NCBI GenBank assembly: GCA_036435485.1
Contig: CM071596.1
Location: 16,272,001 to 16,336,000 of the forward strand
DNA length: 64,000 nt
From: Saposhnikovia divaricata
Taxonomy: Eukaryota > Streptophyta > Magnoliopsida > Apiales > Apiaceae
Direction: 5' to 3'
Shown here one piece after another: positions 42,568-53,433 of the stretch; positions within the stretch are counted from its first letter, which is position 1; each line of letters opens with the position of its first letter. The position numbers were made by a program, and so were the translations under genes. Under the pieces are notes generated by a model that did not search any database, was not told where the DNA came from, and worked only from the letters and a program-made list of their open reading frames with translations.

Positions 42568-44811
42568 AGCCTTATTCTTTTAAATGAAAAAAAAGTAGAG
42601 CGAAAATAAACACTCTCACAGGACATGGAGAGAAGTTAATACTGAGCTTCTATAAAAGTGATAGTTAAAAGAAGCATATATGGACTAAAATTGGCATGTA
42701 GGTTGACAAAACAAACACCGACTTGTTATTGCTACGAAAATGAAATAAACCTAAACATCAATCAATCATAATCATGTACCTTACATTTCTGAATATTAAT
42801 ATTGTTAATGTTAAACTGTAGAATTGGCTTATGGAATTGTCAAAAGACATTAAATTCTTCTTATTTTGGCGAGTAAAAGACATCAAACTTGACGATATAG
42901 ATCGTACATAATCTAATATTTCTTCCATCCCAATCAATTTTTTACTTTTTTTTAATGTTTTTTGGCATGTATTTTAAGGTGCATTTTAAGGGTAATTCCA
43001 TAACTTATTTTTATAATTATATATTTTTATATAAAAAAAAGAATTTTAAAAATAAATTATGGAACTACCCTTAAAATGCATCTTAAAATTAATTCTAAAA
43101 ACTTCATTCTGAATGGTAAATAACCTATTGAGATTGGGACTGAGACTGAGGGAGTACTACTACCTGAAAAAACAATATACAAAAACTCGTTCTACTCTGC
43201 GTAGGTGTCAGGTGGTTCGAGTTCGAATTCTAAAACGAACTGAAGTTTTATCGAATCGAATTCAAGTAAAATTGATTCAAATTACAACCATAATAACCTC
43301 ATTCACTATTGTGCCTGTAGTGAATAAAGATGTTTGTATTAAATTAAAAATCCTTAGACGAATAGCACCAAGAAAAAATCTTTAGAGCAATTGTATGATT
43401 TTTTTATTTATTTTTGGTCCAGGAGTAAATATTGTTAGTGTAGGTGCCCCAGAGGCAATACATTTCAGTTTAGTTAAACTTCGTCATTGACATTTATGTT
43501 CCATTTTGATTATATTGATGTTTTATTATGCTTAGTATTTACTGCGATATAATTGTTAGTATAATAAATGTCCCTAGATTATTGATACGAACTATATAAT
43601 TATGAGATAATATACAGTATAATAATCTTGAATATCCCTAGTCAAGTATTATTGTTATTGGGACAATAATAATACATCGAGACTAGTATGTTGATTGACT
43701 GATAATCACTTCTCATTGATCATAAGTATGATGATACTAAAATCAATGCATAGGTACATGTATGAGTACGATGTACTGGATAGACCCACTATGAGATTCG
43801 GCATGTAATGAATAAATGTGTCATTATGAATCTCAATGTGATAATGATGTAATGATCCTTAGACCTGAAGTCATTACATTTCTATATGAGAATTAATATA
43901 TTTTGATTCTATCAAAAGTTATCTTTAATCGGGTAATGATAAAGATGGTCTTGGGTATATTATGAATCGTATGAGAAATGTGAATGATCTAGATGGAATT
44001 TAACCCTCCTTAATATATATAAATATATAGGAGTGATATTATTGGCCTCTTGTTTGAGTGAGACTATGAAATGCATGGCCGTGATCAAATAATGATTTGT
44101 TTGAATAGTCTACTCATCGATCAAGAAAATAAAGATTAAATTATGACGAGGATGACACATTCCATGCTTCTAGTTTAATTTATAATATCAAGGTTAAAGA
44201 GATTATATTACATTGTACATTATTCACGAAAGGCGAAATCGATTCACCGATTTAATTATTATTATTTGGGTAACAATGATGTATTACTAGATGCCGCTCA
44301 TTGTTTACGATTTTATTTATTAAATAAAATTGTTGCCAATATAATAATAACCTATAGGGTCACACAAAAGAATGAATGAAGAATTATTTAAATTAAATTC
44401 GAATTTAATTTAAATATAATATAATTCGAAATTATTTAATTAAATTAAGTTTGAGTTAATTAATTAAAATATTGAATTTCGAATTTATAAATAAATATAA
44501 TTCGAAATCAGATTTATTAAAGACTTTAAGTTAGAATTAATAAGCTTTAAAATACGAATTTCGGATTTGATAAAACTCTAATTTAAATTAGAATAAAATC
44601 TGAAATTATTTTATTAAGACTTTAAGTTGGACTTAAAGTATTAAAAGATAGAATTTCGGATTTGTCAAAACTCTGATTTATACTAGACTTAGGATTCGTT
44701 TTTTGCTCTTTATTTGTACAGGTTGGTTCACTTACCAAAGTTGATATGCCACAGAAACTTGACTTGTATGCTTCTTAATTCGTAAATATTATTATAAATG
44801 CTTTGGATTCT
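42568..44811. other. AT-rich DNA, unclassified; possible LTR-like remnant from 43433
   Basis: No gene recognised. From TGTTAGTG at 43433 the sequence has the general look of a retroelement LTR or its neighbour (CCAGAGGCAATACA near 43449; CTATAGGGTCACAC near 44352), but I found no matching second end or target duplication. 44390-44700 is dominated by AATTCGAA/TTTAAT words. It may contain further introns or exons of the ABCG gene that I do not recognise. Confidence 0.35.
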
Positions 44812-44832
44812 AATTGTGTATGAACAATATAG

Positions 44833-45060
44833 GAGAAACAAGGCACTCATCAAAGAATTAAGTACACCTCGTCCCGGTTCCTCCGATCTCAGCTTTCCAA
44901 CTCAGTACTCACAATCTTTCATTGTCAAGTGCTGGGCTTGTCTGTGGAAACAGCGATGCTCATACTGGCGAAACACATTTTATACTTCAATAAGATTTCT
45001 CTTCACGATTGTTATAGCATTGATTTTTGGATCGATGTTCTGGGACCTTGGTTCCAAAAT
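44833..45060 (+). pseudogene. ABCG/PDR transporter exon (first of two seen)
   Basis: Encodes RNKALIKELSTPRPGSSDLSFPTQYSQSFIVKCWACLWKQRCSYWRN...FLFTIVIALIFGSMFWDLGSK. This is the start of the second transmembrane half of a plant pleiotropic-drug-resistance (full-size ABCG) transporter, a plasma-membrane ATP-driven exporter. The exon begins after an AG at 44831-44832, or slightly earlier, since YEQYR is also open. It ends at AAAAT before a good donor GTAAGT (45061-45066), leaving phase 2. Upstream exons and nucleotide-binding domains are not seen in the window. It is called a pseudogene because the next exon is broken; the exon itself is intact. Confidence 0.85.
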
Positions 45061-45075
45061 GTAAGTTACAAACTT

Positions 45076-46358
45076 TGAAAATGCACACCTAGAGGGGGGT
45101 GAATAGGTGTAAATGGCTAACTATATTCAACTAAGTCCGATTTTAAAAATTACCAGAAACAGCTTACTGATTTCGTTTTAAGCAGAGACAAATGGTAAGC
45201 TGATTGTAAACAGTATGCTGAATGTAAAGATAACAAGTACAGTAAAATGCATAAACAGTAAGCTAAATGCAAGCAGTAAGTAAAGAGCAGAAAATAAAGA
45301 ACACAGAGACTTTTAGCCAGGTTCGACCCCTAACCCCTATGGTCTACGTCCTGGTCCCTTACCAACTTGGTAAGAGAATATATTATTGATCACTGAAATA
45401 AACCAATTACAAGATACAACAATATATCTCCCTCAATACCCAGCTGTTGACAAATGGCGTGCTGAACTCCCGTTTCTGAACTTGCTCTCTAAGCTATACT
45501 TCCCAAGTATACTTCTCTAGCAACGATCACCAAACCCTAGTTCCCAAGCCAAATTGTCCAACAACTAAACCTTACAAATCGAACAATACAATCAATAATG
45601 GATACAACTCAAACTATGAACTCTTTAAGATATAGCACGTATGAATATACTAAGAGCTCGAGAGAATCAAAGGATATAGCAATGAAAACTGAGTTGTTTG
45701 AATTCTTGTGTGCTTGAATATTTTCTCTGAAGTGTTTTTTCAATTCTTAGAAGCGAATGAACACAAGAATCAGTTTATAAAGCATCACACCAACGTTCAG
45801 AAAATCAATCACCAATTATTCGAACAATTAGAATCAATTTCCAACGTTCAATTGGTTAGAGATTTTACAAACGTTCTTGTGAACGTTAGACAGAAGGTTT
45901 GAAAGAAAGAGATCGATGAAAGCTTAACCCTTCTGATTTGTATAGATATAAAAACGCGTATAGGAGATTTTGAAAGAAAGAAATCTTTTAAATAAGGAAA
46001 CTCCTATAAGTTTTATGATTTTGTTTTAAAGAAAGATATTTGAAGAGATTTGAGCTCTAGAATATATTATATACGTATTATATAATAAAGAGCCCTCACA
46101 ATATATTTCCTGAAATAAATCCTCGAGAATCGAACTTGATCTTTATCTTCAGAAATTCTGGCAGTTGCAAATGGCTTGCTGGACTCTCTCTGTTGTAATA
46201 CCAAATGGCTTGCTGTTTGTATATTCTGTGTAAACAATCAGTAGGCTAATATACCCTGCGAAACCACGTTAGTACAATACAAGCATAACACGATGTTTTA
46301 TATCAAACTACAATCAAATAGCTTGCTGAATGTGATCATCAAAACCATAGGAGTATCA
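45076..46358 (-). repeat. 3' LTR of copia B
   Basis: TGAAAATGCACACC...GGAGTATCA in plus reading, 1283 bp. It contains AGAGGGGGGTGAATAG near its end, as in many SIRE-like LTRs, and three GCTTGCTG words (46174, 46208, 46321). The 64-codon ORF at 45708 is duplicated in both LTRs and has no recognised content. Confidence 0.96.
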
Positions 46359-46372
46359 ATCTCCCCCTTTTT
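46359..46372 (-). other. polypurine tract of copia B
   Basis: Element-sense AAAAAGGGGGAGAT next to the 3' LTR. Two further GGGGGAG tracts lie upstream in the element (plus strand CTCCCCC near 46405 and 46523). Confidence 0.85.
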
Positions 46373-46678
46373 GATGATTACACAACATTTAGGAGAAATA
46401 GGAACTCCCCCTAAATCCCTGCATATTGGTACATTTTGATATAAAACAAATTCAAGATGAACAAGCAATTAATCATATCCAAGTCGAATATCTTGACCAA
46501 ACAAACAAATAAATTCTCCTAAATTTCTCCCCCTTAATCCATCAAAAAACCATCAAAAAGAATATTAGTCCAGGTCTGGAATAAGCATAGAGAAAAAATA
46601 TCATGGTAATGGCATATAAATAGTTCAGATACAAATGGTAAGCCAACGTTACCCATTCTGTGCTTGTCAGCTTGCTGA

Positions 46679-49600
46679 CTACACAGTACACATGCCAAGC
46701 TCCATTCGTATGGCTGCAAATCTTTCTTCAGCCAATGGCTTTGTGAAGATATCTGCTAGTTGAACTTCAGTTGAGACAAATACCAACTCAATCTTCCCCT
46801 TTGCTGCATTATCTCTCAAGAAATGATGACGAACGTCAATATGCTTTGTTCTTGAGTGATTCACAGGATTCTTGGAGATATTGATAGCACTCGTGTTGTC
46901 ACAATATATTGGAATCTTGCCACACTTGATATTGAAATCCCTTAGAGTTTGAATCATCCATAAAATTTGAGAGCAACATCTACCAGCTGCTAGATACTCT
47001 CCTTCGACCGTTGAAAGAGCAACAGAAGCTTGCTTTTTGCTTTGCCATGACACCAAGCTTTGTCCAAGAAATGCACAAACACCACTTGTGCTCTTTCTAT
47101 CAGTTTGAGACCCTGCATAATCTGCATCACTATACCCCACGAGATCAAAAGTATTTGTGATAGGATTGAACAAACCAAGATTGATAGTACCACTTAAATA
47201 TTTAAAAATTCTTTTAACCGCATTTAAGTGAGACTCTTTATGGTTGGATTGAAACCTTGCACAAACACAAACACTATACATGATATCAGGTCTTGAGGCA
47301 GTTAAGTATAATAGACTTCCAATCATACCTCTATACCTTTTGATATCCACATCCTTACCATTCTCATCTGCAAACAGCTTGCTGTTTTGAGTCATAGGAG
47401 TTGTTTTTGCTTTGACATCTTCAAAACCAAATCTTTTGAGCAGATTCTTTGTATACTTGGATTGATGCACATAAATACCATAATTGGTTTGCTTGATTTG
47501 GAGACCCAAGAAATAATTGAGTTCCCCCATCATGCTCATGTCAAATTCATTGTACATGCACTTAGAAAACCACTCACACATAGATTCATTAGTAGAACCG
47601 AATACAATATCATCCACATATATTTGTACAACAAGAATATCTTTACCATTTTGCTTTGTAAATAATGTGGGATCGATATTACCTCGAGTGAATCCATTTT
47701 TGAGAAGAAACTTACTAAGTCTTTCATACCACGCTCTAGGGGCCTGCCTTAAACCATATAATGCCTTCTTGAGCTTGTAAACATAATCATGAAACTTCTC
47801 ATGTTCGAATCCAGGAGGCTGTTTGACATAGACTTCCTCATTCAGCACGCCATTAAGAAATGCGCTTTTTACGTCCATTTGATATAACTTGAATTTCTTG
47901 TAGCATGCATAAGCAAGAAGCATTCTGATTGATTCTAAACGAGCAACTGGAGCATATGTTTCATCAAAATCAATTCCTTCTTGTTGATTATAGCCTTGAG
48001 CCACGAGCCTTGCCTTATTTCGAGTGACGGTTCCAAACTCATCCACTTTGTTTTTGAACACCCATTTGGTTCCTATGATAGAAGCATCTTCTGGTGGCTT
48101 TACAAGTTCCCAAACATCACACCTGTCGAATTGGTTGAGTTCTTCTTGCATGGCCATGATCCAATTTTCATCTTCTAATGCTTCCTTGATATTTTTGGGT
48201 TCTTCTTGAGCTAGAAAGGCAGCATAAGCACAAAAGTTTGCCTTTCCTCTCCTTGTTGTGATTCCATCTGAGATATTTCCAATAACAAGTTCTGGAGGAT
48301 GGTTCTTTACTGTCCTTGTAGCCTTTGGTAGAGAATGTTGAGCAATTTCTTCGTGTGAAGTTAATCTGACCACTTCAGCTTGCTGATTTGCAGTTCCAGC
48401 TTGCTGTTTTCCATTCTCAGTAGTGTTATTGGCTTGCTGACTTCCAGTTTCAGCAGAATTGTTGGCTTGCTGATTTCCAGTGACTTGAGGTTGTATGTTA
48501 TCATTTGTTTCACCTACAAATTCTTCCTCATCTCTTGGCAGATCATTGTTAGGTTTTTGAAAAGTAACATCAATAGATTCTTCAACTATACGTTTATTTA
48601 AGTTATAAACTCTATAAGCTCTACTAGTTAAAGAATAGCCAAGAAAAATAGCTTCATAAGATTTAGCATCGAATTTACCATCATTATCAACTGTCTTGAG
48701 CGCAAAACACTTTGAGCCAAAGATTTTGAAGTAACTAATGTTTGGCTTCTTTTTCCTCAACAATTCATACGGAGTTTTGTTCAAAATAGGCCTGATTATG
48801 ACTCTGTTCAACACATAGCATTCTGTATTCACTGCTTCTGCCCAAAAACTTCTAGGCAGCTTGCTTTCTTGCAATAAAGTCCTTGCTGTTTCTTGTATTG
48901 ACCTGTTCTTCCTTTCTACCACTCCATTTTGTTGTGGAGTCCTTGGTGCAGAAAATTCATGTGTAATTCCTTTTTCTTCACAATAATCAATGAAGTCCTT
49001 GTTGAGAAATTCACCTCCTCTATCACTCCTTATACCTACAAGCCTTGTTTTCAACTTGTTCTCAAGTAATTTAATTAGCTTCTTAAACTCATCAAAAGCA
49101 CAATCTTTAGTACGAAGAAATAATACCCATGTAAATCTAGAATAATCATCTACAATCACAAAACCATATTGTTTACCTCCAATACTCTTGTAAGCTTCTG
49201 GACCAAATAAGTCCAAATGCAGAAGCTCTAAGGGTTTAGAAGTAGATACCATTTTCTTTGATTTGTGAGTACTTCGAAGTTGTTTGCCCAATTGGCAAGC
49301 TGAACAGACTTCTGTTTTGACATACTTTAGCTTGGGCAGCCCTCTCACTAGTTTATTGCTTGACAACTTTCTGAGCAAATCCATGTGTGCATGTCCCAAT
49401 CTTCTATGCCAAATATATGGGTCATTATCTACTGCAGCCAAACAGCACGCTGTTTCCTGCATATCAAAGTCTAATACATATATATTTCCTTCCCTTCTAG
49501 CAACTAGGGGGATTTTGTTAGTACCAATAGTAATAATAGTTTTATCAATGCCAAAATCAACATAATGTCCATCATCAAATAATTGAGTAACACTAAGCAA

Positions 49601-49825
49601 GTTATAAGTAAGACCTTTGACATATTGAACTTTATCAATTGAAATATTACTATTACCAATAGAATCGGTACCAAGGATTTGAAGAGTTTTACTATTCCCA
49701 ATTGTCACTCTTCCACCCTTTTTCATTTTGAGATTCATAAACTGGGATTTGTCTCCACACATATGTCTTGTGCATCCACTGTCCAAGATCCATTGCTTTG
49801 ACTTGACCTTAGCAGCAAGGCACAT
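46679..49825 (-). CDS. copia pol (PR-IN-RT-RH) of element B, intact
   Basis: 1048 codons in the order protease (DSGCTRHMCG near codon 15), integrase zinc finger (HRRLGHAHMD...CSACQLGKQ near 140-185), integrase core (LDLFGPE, SDRGGEF, APRTPQQNGVVERKNR near 205-310), RT (MDVKSAFLNG near 650, YVDDIVFGSTN near 735-745) and RNase H (YSDADYAGSQTDRKSTSG near 910, STVEGEYLAA near 945), ending ELGMCTV. No stop or shift. ATG 49825 follows a gag stop by 22 bases. The triplet just before it is an in-frame TAG that doubles as a splice-acceptor-like TTTGTTTTGTAG. Only about 320 bases separate pol from the 3' LTR, so there is no third ORF. Confidence 0.95.
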   Translation of the reverse strand: MCLAAKVKSKQWILDSGCTRHMCGDKSQFMNLKMKKGGRVTIGNSKTLQILGTDSIGNSNISIDKVQYVKGLTYNLLSVTQLFDDGHYVDFGIDKTIITIGTNKIPLVARREGNIYVLDFDMQETACCLAAVDNDPYIWHRRLGHAHMDLLRKLSSNKLVRGLPKLKYVKTEVCSACQLGKQLRSTHKSKKMVSTSKPLELLHLDLFGPEAYKSIGGKQYGFVIVDDYSRFTWVLFLRTKDCAFDEFKKLIKLLENKLKTRLVGIRSDRGGEFLNKDFIDYCEEKGITHEFSAPRTPQQNGVVERKNRSIQETARTLLQESKLPRSFWAEAVNTECYVLNRVIIRPILNKTPYELLRKKKPNISYFKIFGSKCFALKTVDNDGKFDAKSYEAIFLGYSLTSRAYRVYNLNKRIVEESIDVTFQKPNNDLPRDEEEFVGETNDNIQPQVTGNQQANNSAETGSQQANNTTENGKQQAGTANQQAEVVRLTSHEEIAQHSLPKATRTVKNHPPELVIGNISDGITTRRGKANFCAYAAFLAQEEPKNIKEALEDENWIMAMQEELNQFDRCDVWELVKPPEDASIIGTKWVFKNKVDEFGTVTRNKARLVAQGYNQQEGIDFDETYAPVARLESIRMLLAYACYKKFKLYQMDVKSAFLNGVLNEEVYVKQPPGFEHEKFHDYVYKLKKALYGLRQAPRAWYERLSKFLLKNGFTRGNIDPTLFTKQNGKDILVVQIYVDDIVFGSTNESMCEWFSKCMYNEFDMSMMGELNYFLGLQIKQTNYGIYVHQSKYTKNLLKRFGFEDVKAKTTPMTQNSKLFADENGKDVDIKRYRGMIGSLLYLTASRPDIMYSVCVCARFQSNHKESHLNAVKRIFKYLSGTINLGLFNPITNTFDLVGYSDADYAGSQTDRKSTSGVCAFLGQSLVSWQSKKQASVALSTVEGEYLAAGRCCSQILWMIQTLRDFNIKCGKIPIYCDNTSAINISKNPVNHSRTKHIDVRHHFLRDNAAKGKIELVFVSTEVQLADIFTKPLAEERFAAIRMELGMCTV

Positions 49826-49845
49826 CTACAAAACAAACAAAAATA
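49826..49845 (-). promoter_or_regulatory. candidate 3' splice site at gag/pol boundary (B)
   Basis: Element-sense T-rich tract ending in TAG, directly before the pol ATG. Gag ends in another frame at 49848-49850, and the pol frame is closed by this TAG, so the two ORFs do not overlap. Confidence 0.45.
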
Positions 49846-49847
49846 AC

Positions 49848-51935
49848 TCAATGTTTTGGTACCCATATAGGTTTGGGTCCAGGTTGGTTAGTAGCAAGAA
49901 TATATAAAGTATTTAAATCAGATTTCTTGATCCACATTTGGACCACTTTTGGGGTCTGATTTTGCTTGTTGTCATTCTGTCGGTAAGCTGTTTGTCTCCT
50001 GCTATTTGCATTCTGGTATGCTGTTTGTCGCCTGGCTGGTTCATTCTGGTAAGCTGTTTGTCGCCTGACTGGTTCATTCTGGTAAGCTGTTTTCACTTTA
50101 TGATTTACTTGAACCACACAATGTCTTTCCAGATGTCCTTTTCCACCACATTTGTTGCATGTCTTCCAAGGCATAGCATAGTCATAGGGTATGCCATTCT
50201 TTCCATCATATTTGAGCACCTTATCTTTCTTGTTGAAGTTTAAACCAACACCTTCTCTGACCAAAGGTACATTTGCCTTCTTCATCATTGTTTTTAAAGT
50301 GTCTTCACCTTGAACAAAAGTTTCCATGCCCTTCTTGAGATTTTTAACTTCTGTTTCTAGGAGGGTGATCACTTCAGCTTGCTGTTTGATGAGTTCAGCT
50401 TGCTGAACTCTCTTTTCAGCAGTTTTTGAGGATTCGGCTTGACTAGATTCCTTCATCTTGTATGATTTCAATGCTTTAGCTTTAGTTTTAACATCAGACC
50501 TCAGCTCTTTGATTTCTTCAGTCAAGGTCTTGTTTCTCTTTTCAAGTAGCTTGACATTAGCCTCTAAATGTCTGTTCTTAGTATTTAGTTCCTTGATCTC
50601 CGTAGCTTTACTAAATGAAGTTGAATCCCATTCTTCCATTTTTGGCAACAGATCTTTTACCATTTTGGATAAATAGGCATTCTTATCAGTCAGCTTGCTG
50701 ATTTCAGCCTTTAGTGCCATGTGTTCTTCAATTGTAACACTATTTTGTTCCTGCATGGTTAGTGAATCTAACAATATATCATCTGAAGAGATATAATCAT
50801 TAAAAGAGTTTACCTCACTAGGATCCTCTTCAGAATCAGTTTCAGCATACACTCCTTCTGAATTTCCTTGAACAGATTCATCTTCAATTCCAACAAGTGC
50901 TAAGTTCACCATCTCTTCACTTGAGTCATCACTGGAATCTGAATCATCATCACTCCAAGTCAGTAGAGCCTTCGATTTCTTCTTGTCCTTGAAAACAGTA
51001 GGCTGTTTTGACTTTAGTTTGTAGCAGTTCCTTTTATAATGGCCTGGCTTGCCACATTCGAAACAAGTTTCCTCCTTAGAGTCCTTTGAACTCTTTTTGT
51101 TGTTGTAGAAGCCACCTCTTTCCCTTTTCATCATATTCTTCTTTTCTATCAGCCTTTTGATCTTCTTTGAAATAAGTGCAAGTTCCTCATCAGAATCAGA
51201 TTCATCATCAATGTCAATTGGCTTGCTGTTTTTAGAATGGAGAGCCATATTCTTCATCTTTTCTGTTGGAGCTTTAACACTTGAACTTCCCACCTGATTT
51301 CCATTTATCTTGCTTTCAAATTGCTCTAGCTCAGCAAATACGGCCAAGTGATCCATAGTATCAATAAGTGGTGAGGATTCCAAGGCAGTAACCTTCGCTT
51401 CGTAGATGAATGGTACTGCACTCAATACCTTCATATTGATTTCATCTTGTGGAATAGATTTTCCAAGCCTCTTTAGTGAATTTATAGTAACTTGAAACCG
51501 TGCTTGACTATCCTTGATAGTTTCACCTTCATTAAGCTTGAAATTCCCAAAGTCATTCATTAGCTTGCTAAGCTTCACCTTCTTTAGAGATTTCGAACCT
51601 TCATGATAAGTCTCCAAAGCATCCCACATTTCTTTTGCTGATTTGAGTGAAGATACTTTATCATATTCAGCCTGGTTTAAACCATTCATAAGAGAACTCC
51701 TTGCCTTTCCATTGTAGCCAAGTTTGATTAATTCATCCGGAGTGAGATCATCAACATCCTTTGGCTTGCCATCCTTATCAAGAAAGACATATGGACCTTT
51801 TTGCACAACTCTCAAAACTAATGGATCTCTGGATAAGTGAGTTTCCATACTGCTTTTCCACCAGTGGTAGTTGTGTGTGCCATGAAGAAGTGGAGGCCTG
51901 AAATCAGATTTTCCTTCGGGATAGTTTTCAGCCAT
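49848..51935 (-). CDS. copia gag of element B, intact
   Basis: 695 codons from ATG 51935 (MAENYPEGKSDFRPPLL). The frame is open further into the LTR, but this ATG is the first after the PBS and starts the conserved region. Capsid (UBN2-like) about codons 10-230 with YHWWKSSMETHL and AKEMWDALETYHEGS. CX2CX4HX4C knuckles: CFECGKPGHYKRNC near codon 295 and CNKCGGKGHLERHC near 605. Acidic DDDSDSSDDSSEE stretch near 330 and a long charged coiled-coil-like region about 400-560. Near the C-terminus are short tandem TAYQNEP(V/A)RRQ repeats. Ends PIWVPKH. Confidence 0.95.
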   Translation of the reverse strand: MAENYPEGKSDFRPPLLHGTHNYHWWKSSMETHLSRDPLVLRVVQKGPYVFLDKDGKPKDVDDLTPDELIKLGYNGKARSSLMNGLNQAEYDKVSSLKSAKEMWDALETYHEGSKSLKKVKLSKLMNDFGNFKLNEGETIKDSQARFQVTINSLKRLGKSIPQDEINMKVLSAVPFIYEAKVTALESSPLIDTMDHLAVFAELEQFESKINGNQVGSSSVKAPTEKMKNMALHSKNSKPIDIDDESDSDEELALISKKIKRLIEKKNMMKRERGGFYNNKKSSKDSKEETCFECGKPGHYKRNCYKLKSKQPTVFKDKKKSKALLTWSDDDSDSSDDSSEEMVNLALVGIEDESVQGNSEGVYAETDSEEDPSEVNSFNDYISSDDILLDSLTMQEQNSVTIEEHMALKAEISKLTDKNAYLSKMVKDLLPKMEEWDSTSFSKATEIKELNTKNRHLEANVKLLEKRNKTLTEEIKELRSDVKTKAKALKSYKMKESSQAESSKTAEKRVQQAELIKQQAEVITLLETEVKNLKKGMETFVQGEDTLKTMMKKANVPLVREGVGLNFNKKDKVLKYDGKNGIPYDYAMPWKTCNKCGGKGHLERHCVVQVNHKVKTAYQNEPVRRQTAYQNEPARRQTAYQNANSRRQTAYRQNDNKQNQTPKVVQMWIKKSDLNTLYILATNQPGPKPIWVPKH

Positions 51936-51979
51936 TATGATCGAATACTTTCCTGTTACAGAATTGTTAGTATACCAAA

Positions 51980-51991
51980 GCTCTGATACCA
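51980..51991 (-). other. primer binding site, initiator-Met tRNA (B)
   Basis: Element-sense TGGTATCAGAGC, two bases inside the 5' LTR end. Confidence 0.9.
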
Positions 51992-51993
51992 AA

Positions 51994-53276
51994 TGAAAAT
52001 GCACACCTAGAGGGGGGTGAATAGGTGTAAATGGCTAACTATATTTAACTAAGTCCGATTTTAAAAATTACCAGAAACAGCTTACTGATTTCGTTTTAAG
52101 CAGAGACAAATGGTAAGCTGATTGTAAACAGTATGCTGAATGTAAAGATAACAAGTACAGTAAAATGCATAAACAGTAAGCTAAATGCAAGCAGTAAGTA
52201 AAGAGCAGAAAATAAAGAACACAGAGACTTTTAGCCAGGTTCGACCCCTAACCCCTATGGTCTACGTCCTGGTCCCTTACCAACTTGGTAAGAGAATATA
52301 TTATTGATCACTGAAATAAACCAATTACAAGATACAACAATATATCTCCCTCAATACCCAGCTGTTGACAAATGGCGTGCTGAACTCCCGTTTCTGAACT
52401 TGCTCTCTAAGCTATACTTCCCAAGTATACTTCTCTAGCAACGATCACCAAACCCTAGTTCCCAAGCCAAATTGTCCAACAACTAAACCTTACAAATCGA
52501 ACAATACAATCAATAATGGATACAACTCAAACTATGAACTCTTTAAGATATAGCACGTATGAATATACTAAGAGCTCGAGAGAATCAAAGGATATAGCAA
52601 TGAAAACTGAGTTGTTTGAATTCTTGTGTGCTTGAATATTTTCTCTGAAGTGTTTTTTCAATTCTTAGAAGCGAATGAACACAAGAATCAGTTTATAAAG
52701 CATCACACCAACGTTCAGAAAATCAATCACCAATTATTCGAACAATTAGAATCAATTTCCAACGTTCAATTGGTTAGAGATTTTACAAACGTTCTTGTGA
52801 ACGTTAGACAGAAGGTTTGAAAGAAAGAGATCGATGAAAGCTTAACCCTTCTGATTTGTATAGATATAAAAACGCGTATAGGAGATTTTGAAAGAAAGAA
52901 ATCTTTTAAATAAGGAAACTCCTATAAGTTTTATGATTTTGTTTTAAAGAAAGATATTTGAAGAGATTTGAGCTCTAGAATATATTATATACGTATTATA
53001 TAATAAAGAGCCCTCACAATATATTTCCTGAAATAAATCCTTGAGAATCGAACTTGATCTTTATCTTCAGAAATTCTGGCAGTTGCAAATGGCTTGCTGG
53101 ACTCTCTCTGTTGTAATACCAAATGGCTTGCTGTTTGTATATTCTGTGTAAACAATCAGTAGGCTAATATACCCTGCAAAACCACGTTAGTACAATACAA
53201 GCATAACACGATGTTTTATATCAAACTACAATCAAATAGCTTGCTGAATGTGATCATCAAAACCATAGGAGTATCA
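51994..53276 (-). repeat. 5' LTR of copia B
   Basis: 1283 bp, near-identical to 45076-46358. Followed on the plus side by the target duplication AACTT. Confidence 0.96.
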
Positions 53277-53361
53277 AACTTCTGATTTTAGAATTACCGA
53301 CTGTTGAAAACATCAAACTATATTCTGTTAACCATCTTAACAAAATTTAATAATATTACAG

Positions 53362-53433
53362 GGATTCTCGGCAAGATCTCTTTAATGCAATGGGTTATAT
53401 GTATACCGCTTGCCTCTTCCTTGGTATCCAAAA
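53362..53433 (+). pseudogene. ABCG/PDR transporter exon (second of two seen), interrupted
   Basis: After a TTACAG acceptor (ends 53361) the frame restored by the upstream phase reads RQDLFNAMGYMYTACLFLGIQN, the next conserved block of the second transmembrane half of PDR transporters. Similarity stops at about 53433, where CACTAAAAGG begins. The expected continuation is not found downstream in the window. The intron without element B would be about 95 bases, normal for this family. Confidence 0.82.

Larger units (their letters stand above)
45076..53276 (-). mobile_element. complete Ty1/copia element B, intact and young, in an ABCG intron
   Basis: Minus-strand copia element of 8201 bp. LTRs are 51994-53276 (5') and 45076-46358 (3'), each 1283 bp, differing at about three sites by eye, all transitions. 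Target duplication AACTT at 45071-45075 and 53277-53281. PBS for initiator-Met tRNA at 51991-51980, PPT at 46372-46359. Gag and pol are uninterrupted. Nothing needed for autonomy is visibly missing. It lies antisense to the ABCG gene, with its left end 15 bases inside the intron. Confidence 0.96.

Noticed and set aside
45708..45902. 64-codon ORF present twice (also 52626-52820)
   Set aside because: It lies inside the LTRs of element B and is duplicated only because the LTRs are; no recognisable content.
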